In this document: positions 32,856 to 41,812 of the stretch, in pieces
Position numbering within the stretch: the stretch's first letter is position 1
How the letters are laid out: each line of letters opens with the position of its first letter
Source: an uncultured Maricaulis sp.
Lineage (GTDB): Bacteria; Pseudomonadota; Alphaproteobacteria; Caulobacterales; Maricaulaceae
DNA length: 44,956 nt
Direction of reading: 5' to 3'
Assembly (NCBI RefSeq): GCF_905480005.1
Contig: NZ_CAJQOO010000127.1
Location: 1 to 44,956, forward strand
Translations under genes and position numbers: made by a program
Notes under the pieces: generated by a model
Seen by the model: only the letters and a program-made list of their open reading frames with translations
What the model was told of the DNA's origin: nothing
Databases searched by the model: none

Positions 32856-33974
32856 TTAAAGCGCGATGGATCCTGCGAAGCTCGCGAGGCGCGGAGCCAG
32901 CTGTGGCTGGAAGGCGCTGACCTGGGCCCAGCGTCGACGCAAGCGACCCGGCAATTCGCCAAGTTTCCCCGGGGCCCGTTCCGCCATCTGTTCGGTCATC
33001 TCCCAGGTCCGTATGCCAAGGGCTGCCAGGCCCGGCGCCAGAACGCGCCCGGGCGCGAGCGCCGCGGTGTCGTTGGCGTAGTATTTCTTGTAGTGATCGC
33101 CACCACTGCCCAGATCGATCCGGCGCAGGCCGCGTTCATGCGCCTGTTCCATCAGCCCGTGCAGCAAAAGCAGGCCCGGCGAATAGCGCGACAAGTCCGG
33201 ATCATAGGCCGGGAACCAGGAATGGTAGATGTCCGCGCCCACAAGACCGAACTCGACGGCGGCCAGTCGATCACCGAACCAGAGCGCGGCGGTCAGGCCG
33301 GAAAACTCCTGCCCTTCACGGCGACGCAGGTCGCGCAGTACGCGCTGGACCCAGTCGATACCGAAGACGTTGAGCTTGCCGGTCTCGCGATACTGTTTCT
33401 GCTTCCATTCGGCGAGGGCGTTGAAGGCGGTTCCGTCCGGATCACCGAGCGTGACACGCATTGGTCCGAAATCGCGCTCTGCGGCACGGGCTCGCCGCGC
33501 CGCTTTCTTGAAATGATCCTTGTGGAGCGCCTTGCGGTCCTCGAGGAAGGCCGCGCCATCCGTGCCAAGGTCCGCGATATGGCTGTAGGCGGTGGCTGTT
33601 GCTGATGGATCGGTGCTTGCGGTCGGCTGGTGCCAATTGTCGAAGACCAGAGCAGAGCCGCCGGCAGCACGGACCAGCGCCTTGCGGGCAATGCGGCTCG
33701 GCTCGGCGGCAATCACGCCCTGATAATCGCTCATCGGTGCGCCGACCGGGCGGACAATGCCGCCATGGGCGGTGTGGTGCGGGAAGAATCCGATCGTTTC
33801 GCCATTCTCCTCGATCACGGCGACGCGCACATCCGGGCGGGTCCGGGCCACGGTTTCAGCGAATTCGAACCGGAAATAGGGGCTGATGAGCTTGCCATTC
33901 GGGCACGCCCACTCATTCCACTGCACGATTTGCTTCGCGGAAATGTCCTCGATTGAAACGATTTGCGTTCGCAC
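32856..33974 (-). CDS. CelD/BcsL-type GNAT acetyltransferase
   Basis: A 372-residue protein of the Acetyltransf_6 (CelD-like) family related to FemAB folds. The diagnostic parts are DHFKKAARRARAAERDFGPMR (about residues 155-175), FNALAEWKQKQYRETG, YHSWFPAYDPDLSRYSPGLLLL and RIDLGSGGDHYKKYYA. Relatives act in exopolysaccharide or cellulose modification, but no polysaccharide genes lie here, so the substrate is unknown. The start GTG 33974 is chosen because GGGAGGG lies six bases upstream; a TTG at 34007 is possible. Divergent from rmuC across a 187-base gap in which I see no clear element. Confidence 0.83.
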   Translation of the reverse strand: MRTQIVSIEDISAKQIVQWNEWACPNGKLISPYFRFEFAETVARTRPDVRVAVIEENGETIGFFPHHTAHGGIVRPVGAPMSDYQGVIAAEPSRIARKALVRAAGGSALVFDNWHQPTASTDPSATATAYSHIADLGTDGAAFLEDRKALHKDHFKKAARRARAAERDFGPMRVTLGDPDGTAFNALAEWKQKQYRETGKLNVFGIDWVQRVLRDLRRREGQEFSGLTAALWFGDRLAAVEFGLVGADIYHSWFPAYDPDLSRYSPGLLLLHGLMEQAHERGLRRIDLGSGGDHYKKYYANDTAALAPGRVLAPGLAALGIRTWEMTEQMAERAPGKLGELPGRLRRRWAQVSAFQPQLAPRLASFAGSIAL

Positions 33975-34161
33975 TTTGTCCCTCCCGACACGTTCCCCCC
34001 TTTCCAAGCAAGGTGCGGGCCGTTTTGGGGGCTGGGCCTTGATTGGGGTGACCAGTTTTGTCTGCGGCGCGTGACACGCTGTCGGCGGAGGCGGTCTGCC
34101 AGCTGGCCGCTGCGACCCGACTCATCCAGAATGTCCTGCAATCAGGAAGGCGACAGACACC

Positions 34162-35616
34162 GTGACCCTCACCGATATCTCCCCGGAAACCTGGCTTGTT
34201 CTGGCCGGAATGGCCGTCCTTCTTGGCGTGATGCTCGTGATCTGGCTGCGTCCGCGCGGCGCGGCGTCCGAAGCCGGCCCGGATCCGGAGCTGGAACGGC
34301 TGCGTGCGGAGCGCGATGACTGGCGCATGCGTCAGGAAGAGGGGGCGGCGGCGCTGGCTGCGGCACGCGAAGCGCTGGCGCGCCTGGAAGGCGTAACCGC
34401 CGAGCGAGACGGTCTTCGCACCAAGCTGGAAACGGTGACAGAGGAGCGCAACAGCCTCAATGCCCGTCACGAATCCCTGAAGACCGAGCATGACGCCACC
34501 CAGCGCCATCACGGTGAGAAACTGGCTGAGCTCGAAAAGGCGCGCGAGCGTCTCAGCGAGCAATTCAAGCTGACGGCGAATGACATACTCAAGGCGTCCG
34601 GCGCCGAGTTGAACAAGCAGAGCACGGAGAATCTGCAGACCCTGCTCAAACCCCTGCGTGAGCAATTGTCGGAATTTCGCACCAAGGTCGAGACCGATGC
34701 CAAGGAGCGTCATGGCCATGCCGGCGAGATCAAGCAATTGATGGAAACCGTGCGCAAGGATGCGGCGCGGATGTCGGATGATGCGCAGAAGCTGGCCAAT
34801 GCGCTGCGCTCCTCGTCCAAGGTCCAGGGCGATTGGGGCGAGATGGTTCTGGCGAGCATTCTCGAGCGCGCCGGCCTGCGCGAGAATGAGCACTACGTCA
34901 CCCAGTCGACCGAGCGCAATGAAGAGGGCGCGCTCCTGCGTCCCGACGTGATTGTGAAAATGCCGGGCGACCACCAGCTGGTCATCGATTCCAAGGTCTC
35001 GCTCACCGCTTTCGAGCGGTGTGTGAATGCCGAGGATGACGAGGCTCGCAATGCGGCTTTGAAACAGCACCTCGCCTCGGTTCGGGCGCATATCAAGGCG
35101 CTCGGCGAGAAGGATTATGCCAAGCTCTATGAGGGCGTGAATTTCACCCTCATGTTCATTCCGCTGGAAGGTGCGGCGTCGCTCGCCCTGCAGAATGATC
35201 CCGAATTGTCGAGCTATGCCTGGGACCGCAATGTCATGATCGCGACGCCGACCACGCTGATGATGGCGATGCGGACGGTCGGCAATCTGTGGACGATCGA
35301 CCGCCAGAATCGTCATGCCATCGACATCGCCGACCGAGCCGGAGCGCTCTACGACAAGTTCGAGGGGTTTGTCGGCGACCTGGAAACCGTCGGCAAGCGG
35401 ATCGATGGCGCGAAGGATGCCTGGGCCGCGGCCAAGGGCAAGCTGGTCGAGGGACGCGGCAATCTCGTGCGCCAGACCGAAATGCTCAAATCACTCGGTG
35501 CCAATGCCCGCAAATCCCTGCCGGCCGAGTATCTCGATGCGGCCGGTGCGGAGGAGGCAGAGACCGACGACACGCCCAAGCCTGCTCTGACAGCTCCGGA
35601 AGCGGTCGATTCTTGA
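34162..35616 (+). CDS. rmuC: DNA recombination protein RmuC
   Basis: A 484-residue protein. The N-terminal membrane helix ([20 protein letters not shown], residues 10-29) is followed by a long coiled coil (about 40-200). A PD-(D/E)XK-like RmuC domain follows, with [44 protein letters not shown] and [21 protein letters not shown]. The Asp...Glu-x-Lys-like residues in LRPDVIV and VIDSKVSL are consistent with a nuclease core. The family limits recombination between inverted repeats; mechanism unclear. The start is GTG 34162 with AGGAAGG upstream. def follows after 31 bases. Confidence 0.93.
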   Translation: MTLTDISPETWLVLAGMAVLLGVMLVIWLRPRGAASEAGPDPELERLRAERDDWRMRQEEGAAALAAAREALARLEGVTAERDGLRTKLETVTEERNSLNARHESLKTEHDATQRHHGEKLAELEKARERLSEQFKLTANDILKASGAELNKQSTENLQTLLKPLREQLSEFRTKVETDAKERHGHAGEIKQLMETVRKDAARMSDDAQKLANALRSSSKVQGDWGEMVLASILERAGLRENEHYVTQSTERNEEGALLRPDVIVKMPGDHQLVIDSKVSLTAFERCVNAEDDEARNAALKQHLASVRAHIKALGEKDYAKLYEGVNFTLMFIPLEGAASLALQNDPELSSYAWDRNVMIATPTTLMMAMRTVGNLWTIDRQNRHAIDIADRAGALYDKFEGFVGDLETVGKRIDGAKDAWAAAKGKLVEGRGNLVRQTEMLKSLGANARKSLPAEYLDAAGAEEAETDDTPKPALTAPEAVDS

Positions 35617-35647
35617 TCCTTTAAGCGTGCACGACTATCTAGGGTTC

Positions 35648-36172
35648 ATGGCTGTTCTTGAAATCCGCACCGTTCCCGATCCCGTCCTCAAAGAGGTGTC
35701 GCAACCTGTTGAGAAGGTTGATGATGATCTCCGTCAGCTGATGGATGACATGCTGCAGACCATGTATGCCGCGGACGGCATTGGCCTGGCCGCCATCCAG
35801 GTCGGCGTGCCCAAGCGTGTCATCGTGATGGATCTCGCCGGCCCCGACGAGGAGCCGCAACCGCGCTATTTCGTCAATCCGGTCCTCTCGGATCCGTCTG
35901 ACTCGCTGAAGCCCTATGAAGAGGGCTGCCTGTCCGTGCCGACCGTGTTTGACGAGGTCGAGCGCCCGGACCGGATCCGCATCCAGTTTCTCGATTATGA
36001 CGGGAATGAATGCGAGGAGATCGCCGAGGACATGTTCGCGGTCTGCATCCAGCACGAGATGGACCATCTCGAGGGCGTGCTCTTCATCGACTATCTCTCC
36101 CGCCTGAAGCGCCAGCGTGCGGTCCAGAAGGTGAAGAAGATCGAGAAGTCCAAGGACCGCGACGCGGCCTGA
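35648..36172 (+). CDS. def: Peptide deformylase
   Basis: Removes the formyl group from new N-termini (metal-dependent). It is 174 residues with all three motifs: GIGLAAIQ (44-51), EGCLS (92-96, metal ligand Cys94) and HEMDH (136-140). ATG 35648 fits the usual N-terminus ([15 protein letters not shown]); an ATG seven codons upstream is possible but unusual. It has a long charged C-terminal tail ([14 protein letters not shown]). Its usual partner fmt is 3.4 kb away, beyond an unrelated block. Confidence 0.96.
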   Translation: MAVLEIRTVPDPVLKEVSQPVEKVDDDLRQLMDDMLQTMYAADGIGLAAIQVGVPKRVIVMDLAGPDEEPQPRYFVNPVLSDPSDSLKPYEEGCLSVPTVFDEVERPDRIRIQFLDYDGNECEEIAEDMFAVCIQHEMDHLEGVLFIDYLSRLKRQRAVQKVKKIEKSKDRDAA

Positions 36173-36194
36173 CCCTGGCAAGAGAATTGGTCGC

Positions 36195-36740
36195 ATGCAC
36201 AGTTTTGAGTTTGACCTCGACGTTGACGAACAAATGGCTGTGTCTCGCCGCCTAGGCAGTCGTATGGTGCGACCGGTCTCACGATTTCTCATGTTCGTAG
36301 TGATGTTTGTGGTCGGCGCTGGGCTGATGATGGCCTCGTTTGGGCTGGCGTTTATCAGCCTGCAGTTCATCGGATTGGAGGACTTCGCTTTCTTGCTCGC
36401 CCTTCCATTGTTTTTCCTCTGTTGGGGAAAGGTCGGAGTCCGTGTCTGCCAAGCCTTCATGCGCCGAGTGACAAATGCTCAAGACCATCAGGGCGAGCGC
36501 GTTGATGTCACGGTCTCCGATGCCGGCGTGACTTGGGCGACTCCCGGCGCGCGGACTGAACTCGAATGGCGGGCCGTTGAAGCCGTCTATGACGAGCGCG
36601 AAGCCGTCATGTTTCGGACCGGGGGCCTATGCTACTACATTCCCAGTCGACTTTTCTCGAGCCCGGCTGCACGGGCTGATCTGATTGAGATGTGCCGATC
36701 AGCCCTTGGCCCGGTTGCACTCAAGCGTAGCCACCTCTGA
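36195..36740 (+). CDS. YcxB-like two-helix membrane protein
   Basis: A 181-residue protein. The N-terminal soluble part (HSFEFDLDVDEQMAVSRRL) is followed by two helices (about 30-53 and 58-82). A C-terminal domain with DVTVSDAGVTWATPGARTELEWRAVEAV and GLCYYIPSRLF is the layout of YcxB-like proteins (unknown function). GC is low for this window: 100 of 180 bases in 36241-36420. It lies directly after def with 22 bases between, but differs in composition from its neighbours, so it may have been acquired (inference). Confidence 0.72.
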   Translation: MHSFEFDLDVDEQMAVSRRLGSRMVRPVSRFLMFVVMFVVGAGLMMASFGLAFISLQFIGLEDFAFLLALPLFFLCWGKVGVRVCQAFMRRVTNAQDHQGERVDVTVSDAGVTWATPGARTELEWRAVEAVYDEREAVMFRTGGLCYYIPSRLFSSPAARADLIEMCRSALGPVALKRSHL

Positions 36741-36893
36741 TCCTGTCATGCCCGTCAGTCATTTCGTGAGCCATGCCGGATTTCGCGGCGAGCAAACCAG
36801 ACTAGCTGAAATCCAACACCCAAGGGCATTGGAACGATGCGTAGCGTCCTGCTGCGCCGCGTAGTCTTTGCTGAGTGCCATGCGGGATTGACC

Positions 36894-37868
36894 CTAGCCT
36901 CGCCCGTGAGGCTCCGCAAAATTGATCAGCGGTCCGGCCGGCACGATCCTGGTCGGATTGATCGTCCCGTGGCTGGCATAATAATGCTTCTGGGCATGCT
37001 CGAAATTGCACGTCCCGGCGATGCCGGGCTGCTGGTAGAGATCGCGCGTATAGGCCCACAGATTGGGGTAATCGACCAGGCGCCTCAGATTGCATTTGAA
37101 ATGCCCGAAATAGACCAGGTCGAAGCGCAGGAGTGTCGGCAGGAGACGCCAGTCCGCCTCGGTTGGCGTGTCGCCGGTCAGATAGCGCGTCCGGCCCAGT
37201 AAATGCTCGAGATGGTCAAGCGTTTCGAAGAGCGGGAAGACCGCTTCTTCATAGGCCGCCTGGCTGGTCGCGAAGCCGGATCTGTAGACGCCGTTATTGA
37301 CCGTCTCGTAGATACGTTCATTGAGGGCATCAATGTCAGCCCGCTTGTCGTCCGGATAGTAATCGCCCGCTTTCGCGCCGACCGCGTCGAAGGCCGAATT
37401 GAACATGCGGATGATCTCGGCGCTCTCATTGGAGACGATACGCCCGGTCTTCCTGTCCCACAGGACGGGGACGGTGACGCGGCCTGAATACTCCGGCTCG
37501 GCTGCCAGATAGACCTGATACATCAGGTCCTTGCCCTGAAGCTGATCGCCGACAATTCCGTCCTCGTCGCGCGCGAAGGTCCAGCCCTGTTCGGCCATGT
37601 TCCAGTGCACGACCGAAACCGGGATCATTGCGTCCAGCCCTTTCAGCGCGCGGTAGATCAGCGTGCGGTGTGCCCAGGGGCAGGCATAGGAGACATAGAG
37701 GTGATAGCGGTCCGGCTCGGCCTTGAATCCAGCGCTGCCGGTCGGGCCGGCGGCTCCGTCCGGCGTCACCCAATTGCGCAACTGGGCCTCCGAGCGTTCG
37801 AAACGCCCGCCGGACGTGTCGGTGTCATACCAGGTGTCATGCCAATGGCCGTCGACGAGCAGACCCAT
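36894..37868 (-). CDS. yqjG: Glutathionyl-hydroquinone reductase (Xi-class GST, YqjG-like)
   Basis: A 324-residue cytoplasmic enzyme that removes glutathione from glutathionyl-hydroquinones. The N-terminal thioredoxin-like domain carries the CPWA site (Cys63) in YVSYACPWAHRTLIYRALKGL, followed by VPVLWDRKTGRIVSNESAEIIRM. The helical C-terminal domain includes NNGVYRSGFATSQ, EADWRLLPTLLRFDLVYFGHFKCN and QQPGIAGTCNFEHAQKHYYASH, all typical of Xi GSTs. It lies 76 bases downstream of pirin on the same strand and probably shares its transcript. Upstream of its stop side lies a 153-base gap with nothing I can name. Confidence 0.93.
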   Translation of the reverse strand: MGLLVDGHWHDTWYDTDTSGGRFERSEAQLRNWVTPDGAAGPTGSAGFKAEPDRYHLYVSYACPWAHRTLIYRALKGLDAMIPVSVVHWNMAEQGWTFARDEDGIVGDQLQGKDLMYQVYLAAEPEYSGRVTVPVLWDRKTGRIVSNESAEIIRMFNSAFDAVGAKAGDYYPDDKRADIDALNERIYETVNNGVYRSGFATSQAAYEEAVFPLFETLDHLEHLLGRTRYLTGDTPTEADWRLLPTLLRFDLVYFGHFKCNLRRLVDYPNLWAYTRDLYQQPGIAGTCNFEHAQKHYYASHGTINPTRIVPAGPLINFAEPHGRG

Positions 37869-37944
37869 GGTCTCTCCGATCAGATTGCTGTGGGGAAGGG
37901 TTCGGCCCCGCCCGGCATTATCGCCGGGCAGGTCCGGGGGGATG

Positions 37945-38796
37945 TCAGAACTTGCCGGCCTGGAAGTCGCGCACCGCCTGGTGCAGTTCCGCTTCGGTAT
38001 TCATGACGAAGGGGCCGTAGCGGGCGACCGGTTCATTGATAGGCTTGCCCGCCACCAGCAGCAGGCTGGCGCCTTCGGGCCCGGCCTTCAGCTCGATCCG
38101 GTCGCCATCTTCCAGCACGCCGAGATCGGGATCATCAACACGGCCTTCGCCGGATGAGACAGACCCCTTGTAGACCGCGATGAAGGCGGTGTGATCGGGA
38201 TCGATATCCTCTTCCAGCCGGGCGCCGGGTTCGAGCACGATGTCGATCAGGGTGGGCTGGATGGCGACGGATTTCGCCGGACCGGTCACGCCGGTCGAGC
38301 TCGATCCGGCGAGCACGCGCAGGCGCGCCCCCGAACGGGTCTCGACGGGCACTTCGCTCTTGTCAAACTCCTGATAGCCGGGGTCGGTCATCTTCAAAGC
38401 GCCCGGCAGATTGACCCAGAGCTGGAAACCCCAGAGCCGGCCATTATCCTGTTCGGGAATCTCCGAATGTACGATGCCGCGACCGGCTGTCATCCACTGG
38501 ATGCCGCCGCCTTCGATGACGCCGGCATGGCCCTTATTGTCGCCGTGGCGCATCTTGCCATCGAGCATGATGGTCACGGTCTCGAACCCGCGATGCGGGT
38601 GGTTCGGGAAGCCGGCCATGTAATCGGCGCTGTCGTCCGAGCGAATCTGGTCCAGCATGAGGAAGGGGTCGAGCTCCATCAGGCCGCGATGCCCCAGCAT
38701 CCGGGTGAGCTTGACGCCGGCCCCGTCCGAGGTCGGAAGGCCGCGCGAGACCTTGGTGATCCGGCGCGTCCTGGTGAGGGTATCGGTCGCGGTCAT
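37945..38796 (-). CDS. Pirin family protein
   Basis: A 283-residue bicupin. The N-terminal cupin has the pirin metal-site pattern PNHPHRGFETVTIMLDG, HADNKGHAG-like HGDNKGHAGVIEGGGIQWMTAGRGIVHSE and WGFQLWVNLP. The C-terminal cupin has DPDHTAFIAVYKGSV and a final GPFVMNTEAELHQAVRDFQAG. Bacterial pirins are often quercetin dioxygenases or redox sensors; activity is not proven here. Adjacent to YqjG, suggesting a shared quinone or phenolic stress role. A multi-half-site operator candidate lies 76-114 bases before the start. Confidence 0.92.
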   Translation of the reverse strand: MTATDTLTRTRRITKVSRGLPTSDGAGVKLTRMLGHRGLMELDPFLMLDQIRSDDSADYMAGFPNHPHRGFETVTIMLDGKMRHGDNKGHAGVIEGGGIQWMTAGRGIVHSEIPEQDNGRLWGFQLWVNLPGALKMTDPGYQEFDKSEVPVETRSGARLRVLAGSSSTGVTGPAKSVAIQPTLIDIVLEPGARLEEDIDPDHTAFIAVYKGSVSSGEGRVDDPDLGVLEDGDRIELKAGPEGASLLLVAGKPINEPVARYGPFVMNTEAELHQAVRDFQAGKF

Positions 38797-38871
38797 GAAG
38801 CTGCGTTCCTGTCCTGTGCCCGCTTGGGTGTTGTTTCACCTGGCAATGTAGGGATTTTCTCTGCGAGTGCC

Positions 38872-38910
38872 ATGGAAACTGGCGAAAGAGATTGTTTCCA
38901 TTGTGGAAGC
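38872..38910 (-). promoter_or_regulatory. Operator candidate with three half-sites, upstream of pirin-yqjG
   Basis: ATGGAAAC (38872-38879) and GTTTCCAT (38894-38901) are perfect reverse complements, and TGGAAGC (38904-38910) forms a second near-palindrome with GTTTCCA around TTG. The spacing suits a LysR-type regulator occupying recognition and activation sites. It lies between divergent pirin and lipoprotein genes. The regulator is not in the window. Confidence 0.55.
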
Positions 38911-38946
38911 GATCAGGCAGGCTGTCGGTAGTTTGAGGAGTGAATC

Positions 38947-39519
38947 ATGCGCTTGGCTGTCCTGTTATCCCTGCCCCTGGCTCTCGCGGCCTGTTCGAAC
39001 GAACGACCGGCTGCCGAGGCGGATCTGTTTGACCGGCTCTCGGCCCTGTGCGGCCAGGCGTTTGAAGGCCGGGTCGTCAGCGATGATCCCCGGGATGCCG
39101 ATTGGGCATCACAGGTTTTGACCATGCATGTGCGGGAATGCTCGGCGTCGGAAATCCGCATTCCCTTGCATGTTGGCGAGGACCGTTCGCGGACCTGGGT
39201 CATCACCCGCGAGGCGGCCGGTCTTCAGCTCAAGCATGATCACCGCCATGAAGACGGCAGCGAAGATGTTCTGACCCAGTATGGCGGCATGACCATCACG
39301 GCGCCCACCGAGACGCGCGCCGAATTCCCGGCTGACCAGTTCTCCCGGATGCTGTTCGATCGCGAAGGTATTGCCGCGTCGATGGCGAATGTCTGGTCCA
39401 TCACGCTGGCCGAAACCCGCTTCACCTATGCGCTGGATCGCCCCGACCGTCACTTCGAGGCCGAGTTTGACCTGACCGTGCCGGTTGATGCGCCGCCGCC
39501 GCCCTGGGGCGCGGAATAA
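38947..39519 (+). CDS. Putative lipoprotein of unknown function
   Basis: A 190-residue secreted protein with lipobox LAAC (residues 13-16) right after a short signal peptide. The mature part begins with LFDRLSALCGQAFEGRVVSDD and continues with LTMHVRECSASEIRIPLHVGED, TWVITREAAGLQLKHDHRHEDG and LTQYGGMTITAP. It has two cysteines that could form a disulfide. I recognise no domain name. ATG 38947 is preceded by GAGGAG eight bases upstream. Divergent from pirin, it may share the operator region. Confidence 0.8.
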   Translation: MRLAVLLSLPLALAACSNERPAAEADLFDRLSALCGQAFEGRVVSDDPRDADWASQVLTMHVRECSASEIRIPLHVGEDRSRTWVITREAAGLQLKHDHRHEDGSEDVLTQYGGMTITAPTETRAEFPADQFSRMLFDREGIAASMANVWSITLAETRFTYALDRPDRHFEAEFDLTVPVDAPPPPWGAE

Positions 39520-39568
39520 CCGCAAACCGTCTTGACGGCAGGGCCGTGTTCGCGCTCAAACCCGCGGC

Positions 39569-40498
39569 ATGACCTTACGCCTTGCCTTCATGGGCACGCC
39601 GGATTTCGCGGCGCGCTCTCTCGCTGAAATCGCTGCCGCCGGCCATGAGGTCGCGCGGGTCTATACCCAGCCGCCGCGTCGCCGGGGGCGGGGGCAATCC
39701 GAGCAGAAGACGCCGGTTCACCAGCTCGCCGAAATACTGGGTATCCCGGTGTCGACGCCAGAGAGCTTCCGCGACCCCGCGGTGATCGAGGACTTCGCCA
39801 GCCTCGACCTCGATCTGGCCGCGGTTGTCGCCTACGGCCAGATCCTGCCGCAAGCCGCGCTTGATGCGCCGCGTCTGGGCTGTCTCAACCTGCACGCCTC
39901 CCTGCTGCCGCGCTGGCGCGGTGCCGCGCCGATCCAGCGTGCGATCATGGCCGGCGACACGCTGACGGGTGTCCAGCTGCAACAGATGGAGGCAGGTCTC
40001 GATACCGGTCCGATCCTGTTGTCGGAGACCGTTCGCATTGCCCCGGCCGAAACCGCATCCAGCCTGCACGACAAGCTGCGCGATGCCGGTGCGCTGATGT
40101 GGCCGCGTGCTCTGTCGGCGCTGGAACGCGGATCGCTGGAAGCCGTGCCGCAATCCGATGAGGGCGCGACCTACGCGAAGAAGATTTCCGCGACCGAGGC
40201 CCGCATCGACTGGACCCGCGCGGCCGGCGAGCTGTCCGCCCATATTCGTGGCCTGTCGCCCTTTCCCGGCGCCTGGTTCGAACTGCCGACCGAAAAGGGT
40301 CCGGTCCGGACCAAGGTATTGATGGTCGAGGCGGTCGACGGCGCAGGTGCGCCCGGGACGGTTCTTGAGGGTTTGACCGTGGCCTGCGGCGACGGCGCCC
40401 TGTCGCTCACCCGTCTGCAGCGCGAAGGCAAGGGCGCCATGGATGCGGCGACCTTCCTCAATGGCAATCAAGTCCCGGCCGGGATGGTGCTGGGCTGA
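39569..40498 (+). CDS. fmt: Methionyl-tRNA formyltransferase
   Basis: Formylates Met-tRNAfMet using 10-formyl-tetrahydrofolate. It is 309 residues. It has [12 protein letters not shown] at the start, the catalytic triad Asn107 and His109 in [18 protein letters not shown] and Asp145 in [10 protein letters not shown], and the C-terminal tRNA-binding domain with [26 protein letters not shown]. No clear ribosome-binding site. The stop TGA overlaps the truA ATG (TGATG, 40496-40500). Normally next to def in relatives; here separated. Confidence 0.96.
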   Translation: MTLRLAFMGTPDFAARSLAEIAAAGHEVARVYTQPPRRRGRGQSEQKTPVHQLAEILGIPVSTPESFRDPAVIEDFASLDLDLAAVVAYGQILPQAALDAPRLGCLNLHASLLPRWRGAAPIQRAIMAGDTLTGVQLQQMEAGLDTGPILLSETVRIAPAETASSLHDKLRDAGALMWPRALSALERGSLEAVPQSDEGATYAKKISATEARIDWTRAAGELSAHIRGLSPFPGAWFELPTEKGPVRTKVLMVEAVDGAGAPGTVLEGLTVACGDGALSLTRLQREGKGAMDAATFLNGNQVPAGMVLG

Positions 40499-41241
40499 TG
40501 CCGCGCTACAAGATCACCATCGAGTATGATGGCCGTCCTTTCTCGGGCTGGCAGCGTCAGGACAATGCGCCCTCCGTCCAGGAATGCCTCGAGCGCGCGG
40601 CAACCAGGCTGGATGGGGCACCGGTCCTCGTCTATGGCGCCGGTCGGACCGATAGTGGTGTGCATGCGCTGGCCCAGGTGGCGCATCTCGACCTCACCAA
40701 GGCGCTGACCGCGGACAAGGTGCGTGACGCCATCAATTACCACCTCAAGCCGGAACCGGTCGCGGTGACCGAGGCCGAGCCGGTGGGTGACGAATTCCAT
40801 GCCCGCTTCTCGGCCAGCCAGCGCCATTATCTCTATCGCATGATCGATCGCCGGGCGCCGCTGACGCTGGATCGGGGACAGGTCTGGCGGGTGACGCGAA
40901 AGCTTGATGCCGAGGCCATGCATCATGCCGCCCAGGCGCTGGTCGGGTCGCATGATTTCACGACTTTCCGCGATGCCCATTGCCAGGCCGAGAGCCCGGT
41001 GAAGACGCTCGATGCGATCTCGGTCTCGCGTTATGGCGAAGAGGTGCAGCTGACCTGTTCGGCGCGCTCCTTCCTGCACCGCCAGGTCCGCTCCATGGTC
41101 GGCTCCCTGGTCGAGGTCGGGGTCGGCAAATGGTCCGCCCGGGATTTCAAGGATGCGCTCGACGCGGCGGATCGCAGCCGCTGCGGCCCGGTCGCCCCGG
41201 CCGATGGCCTTTATCTGACCGCGGTCGATTATCCCGCCTAG
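40498..41241 (+). CDS. truA: tRNA pseudouridine synthase A
   Basis: Makes pseudouridine at positions 38-40 of tRNA anticodon arms. It is 247 residues, with catalytic Asp52 in [20 protein letters not shown], the N-terminal [12 protein letters not shown], and C-terminal [36 protein letters not shown] and [18 protein letters not shown]. All family positions look intact. Start and stop overlap with fmt imply coupling. It converges on the membrane-protein gene with a seven-base gap. Confidence 0.96.
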   Translation: MPRYKITIEYDGRPFSGWQRQDNAPSVQECLERAATRLDGAPVLVYGAGRTDSGVHALAQVAHLDLTKALTADKVRDAINYHLKPEPVAVTEAEPVGDEFHARFSASQRHYLYRMIDRRAPLTLDRGQVWRVTRKLDAEAMHHAAQALVGSHDFTTFRDAHCQAESPVKTLDAISVSRYGEEVQLTCSARSFLHRQVRSMVGSLVEVGVGKWSARDFKDALDAADRSRCGPVAPADGLYLTAVDYPA

Positions 41242-41248
41242 GCCGGTC

Positions 41249-41812
41249 CTAGTTTGCGGCGAATGCCTGGCTGATTGCGACAAGAATGATATTGGACACC
41301 AGCAGCGGGACGGCAGCGGTGAAGGCCGCCGTGATGGTCGGCAGGCCCAGTGTCACATAGGCAATGCGCCAGTGAACGAGGATGCGCAGATAGCCATAGA
41401 GGTAGAAGAGGAAGTCGCGCAGCTCGGCATTGATGACGCCGATCACCTGCAAGGACAGGATGGCGGCGATCACGCCATAGAGCCAGACGACACCCCAATT
41501 ATGCACCACGACCCAGGGCAGGAAACGGTGTTGCGCCCCGACAATCATCACGGCGAGCGCGGCTGCGATGGGGAAGCTGACCCAGGTCGCGAGGACGACC
41601 GAGAACTGGATAAAGGCGTCGATCCGCACGCCGAGAAACTCGCGTTCAAAATAGATCAGGATCACCAGCGGCAGCGCCAGGAGCAGGCCGCCGAAAGACC
41701 GCCAGAAACCGGTCAATGAGACATCGAAACAGGCCTCGCCACCCGGGCGGAAAGTGAGGAGACGCAAGGCCCCCTGCATGCCGAGCCAGCCTTCTGCGAT
41801 CAGCCTTATCAT
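41249..41812 (-). CDS. Membrane protein downstream of dapE, unknown function
   Basis: A 187-residue protein with about five helices (near 35-55, 65-90, 100-125, 145-160, 160-185). I recognise no motif. It resembles Yip1-like small membrane proteins only in general helix layout. The start ATG overlaps the dapE stop (ATGA at 41809-41812), so it is translated with dapE. Last gene of a leftward four-gene run. Confidence 0.65.
   Translation of the reverse strand: MIRLIAEGWLGMQGALRLLTFRPGGEACFDVSLTGFWRSFGGLLLALPLVILIYFEREFLGVRIDAFIQFSVVLATWVSFPIAAALAVMIVGAQHRFLPWVVVHNWGVVWLYGVIAAILSLQVIGVINAELRDFLFYLYGYLRILVHWRIAYVTLGLPTITAAFTAAVPLLVSNIILVAISQAFAAN

Noticed and set aside
36837-36893. Possible gene remnant between the YcxB-like gene and yqjG
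   Set aside because: A short ATG frame continues antisense to yqjG and shows no recognisable protein or start signal.
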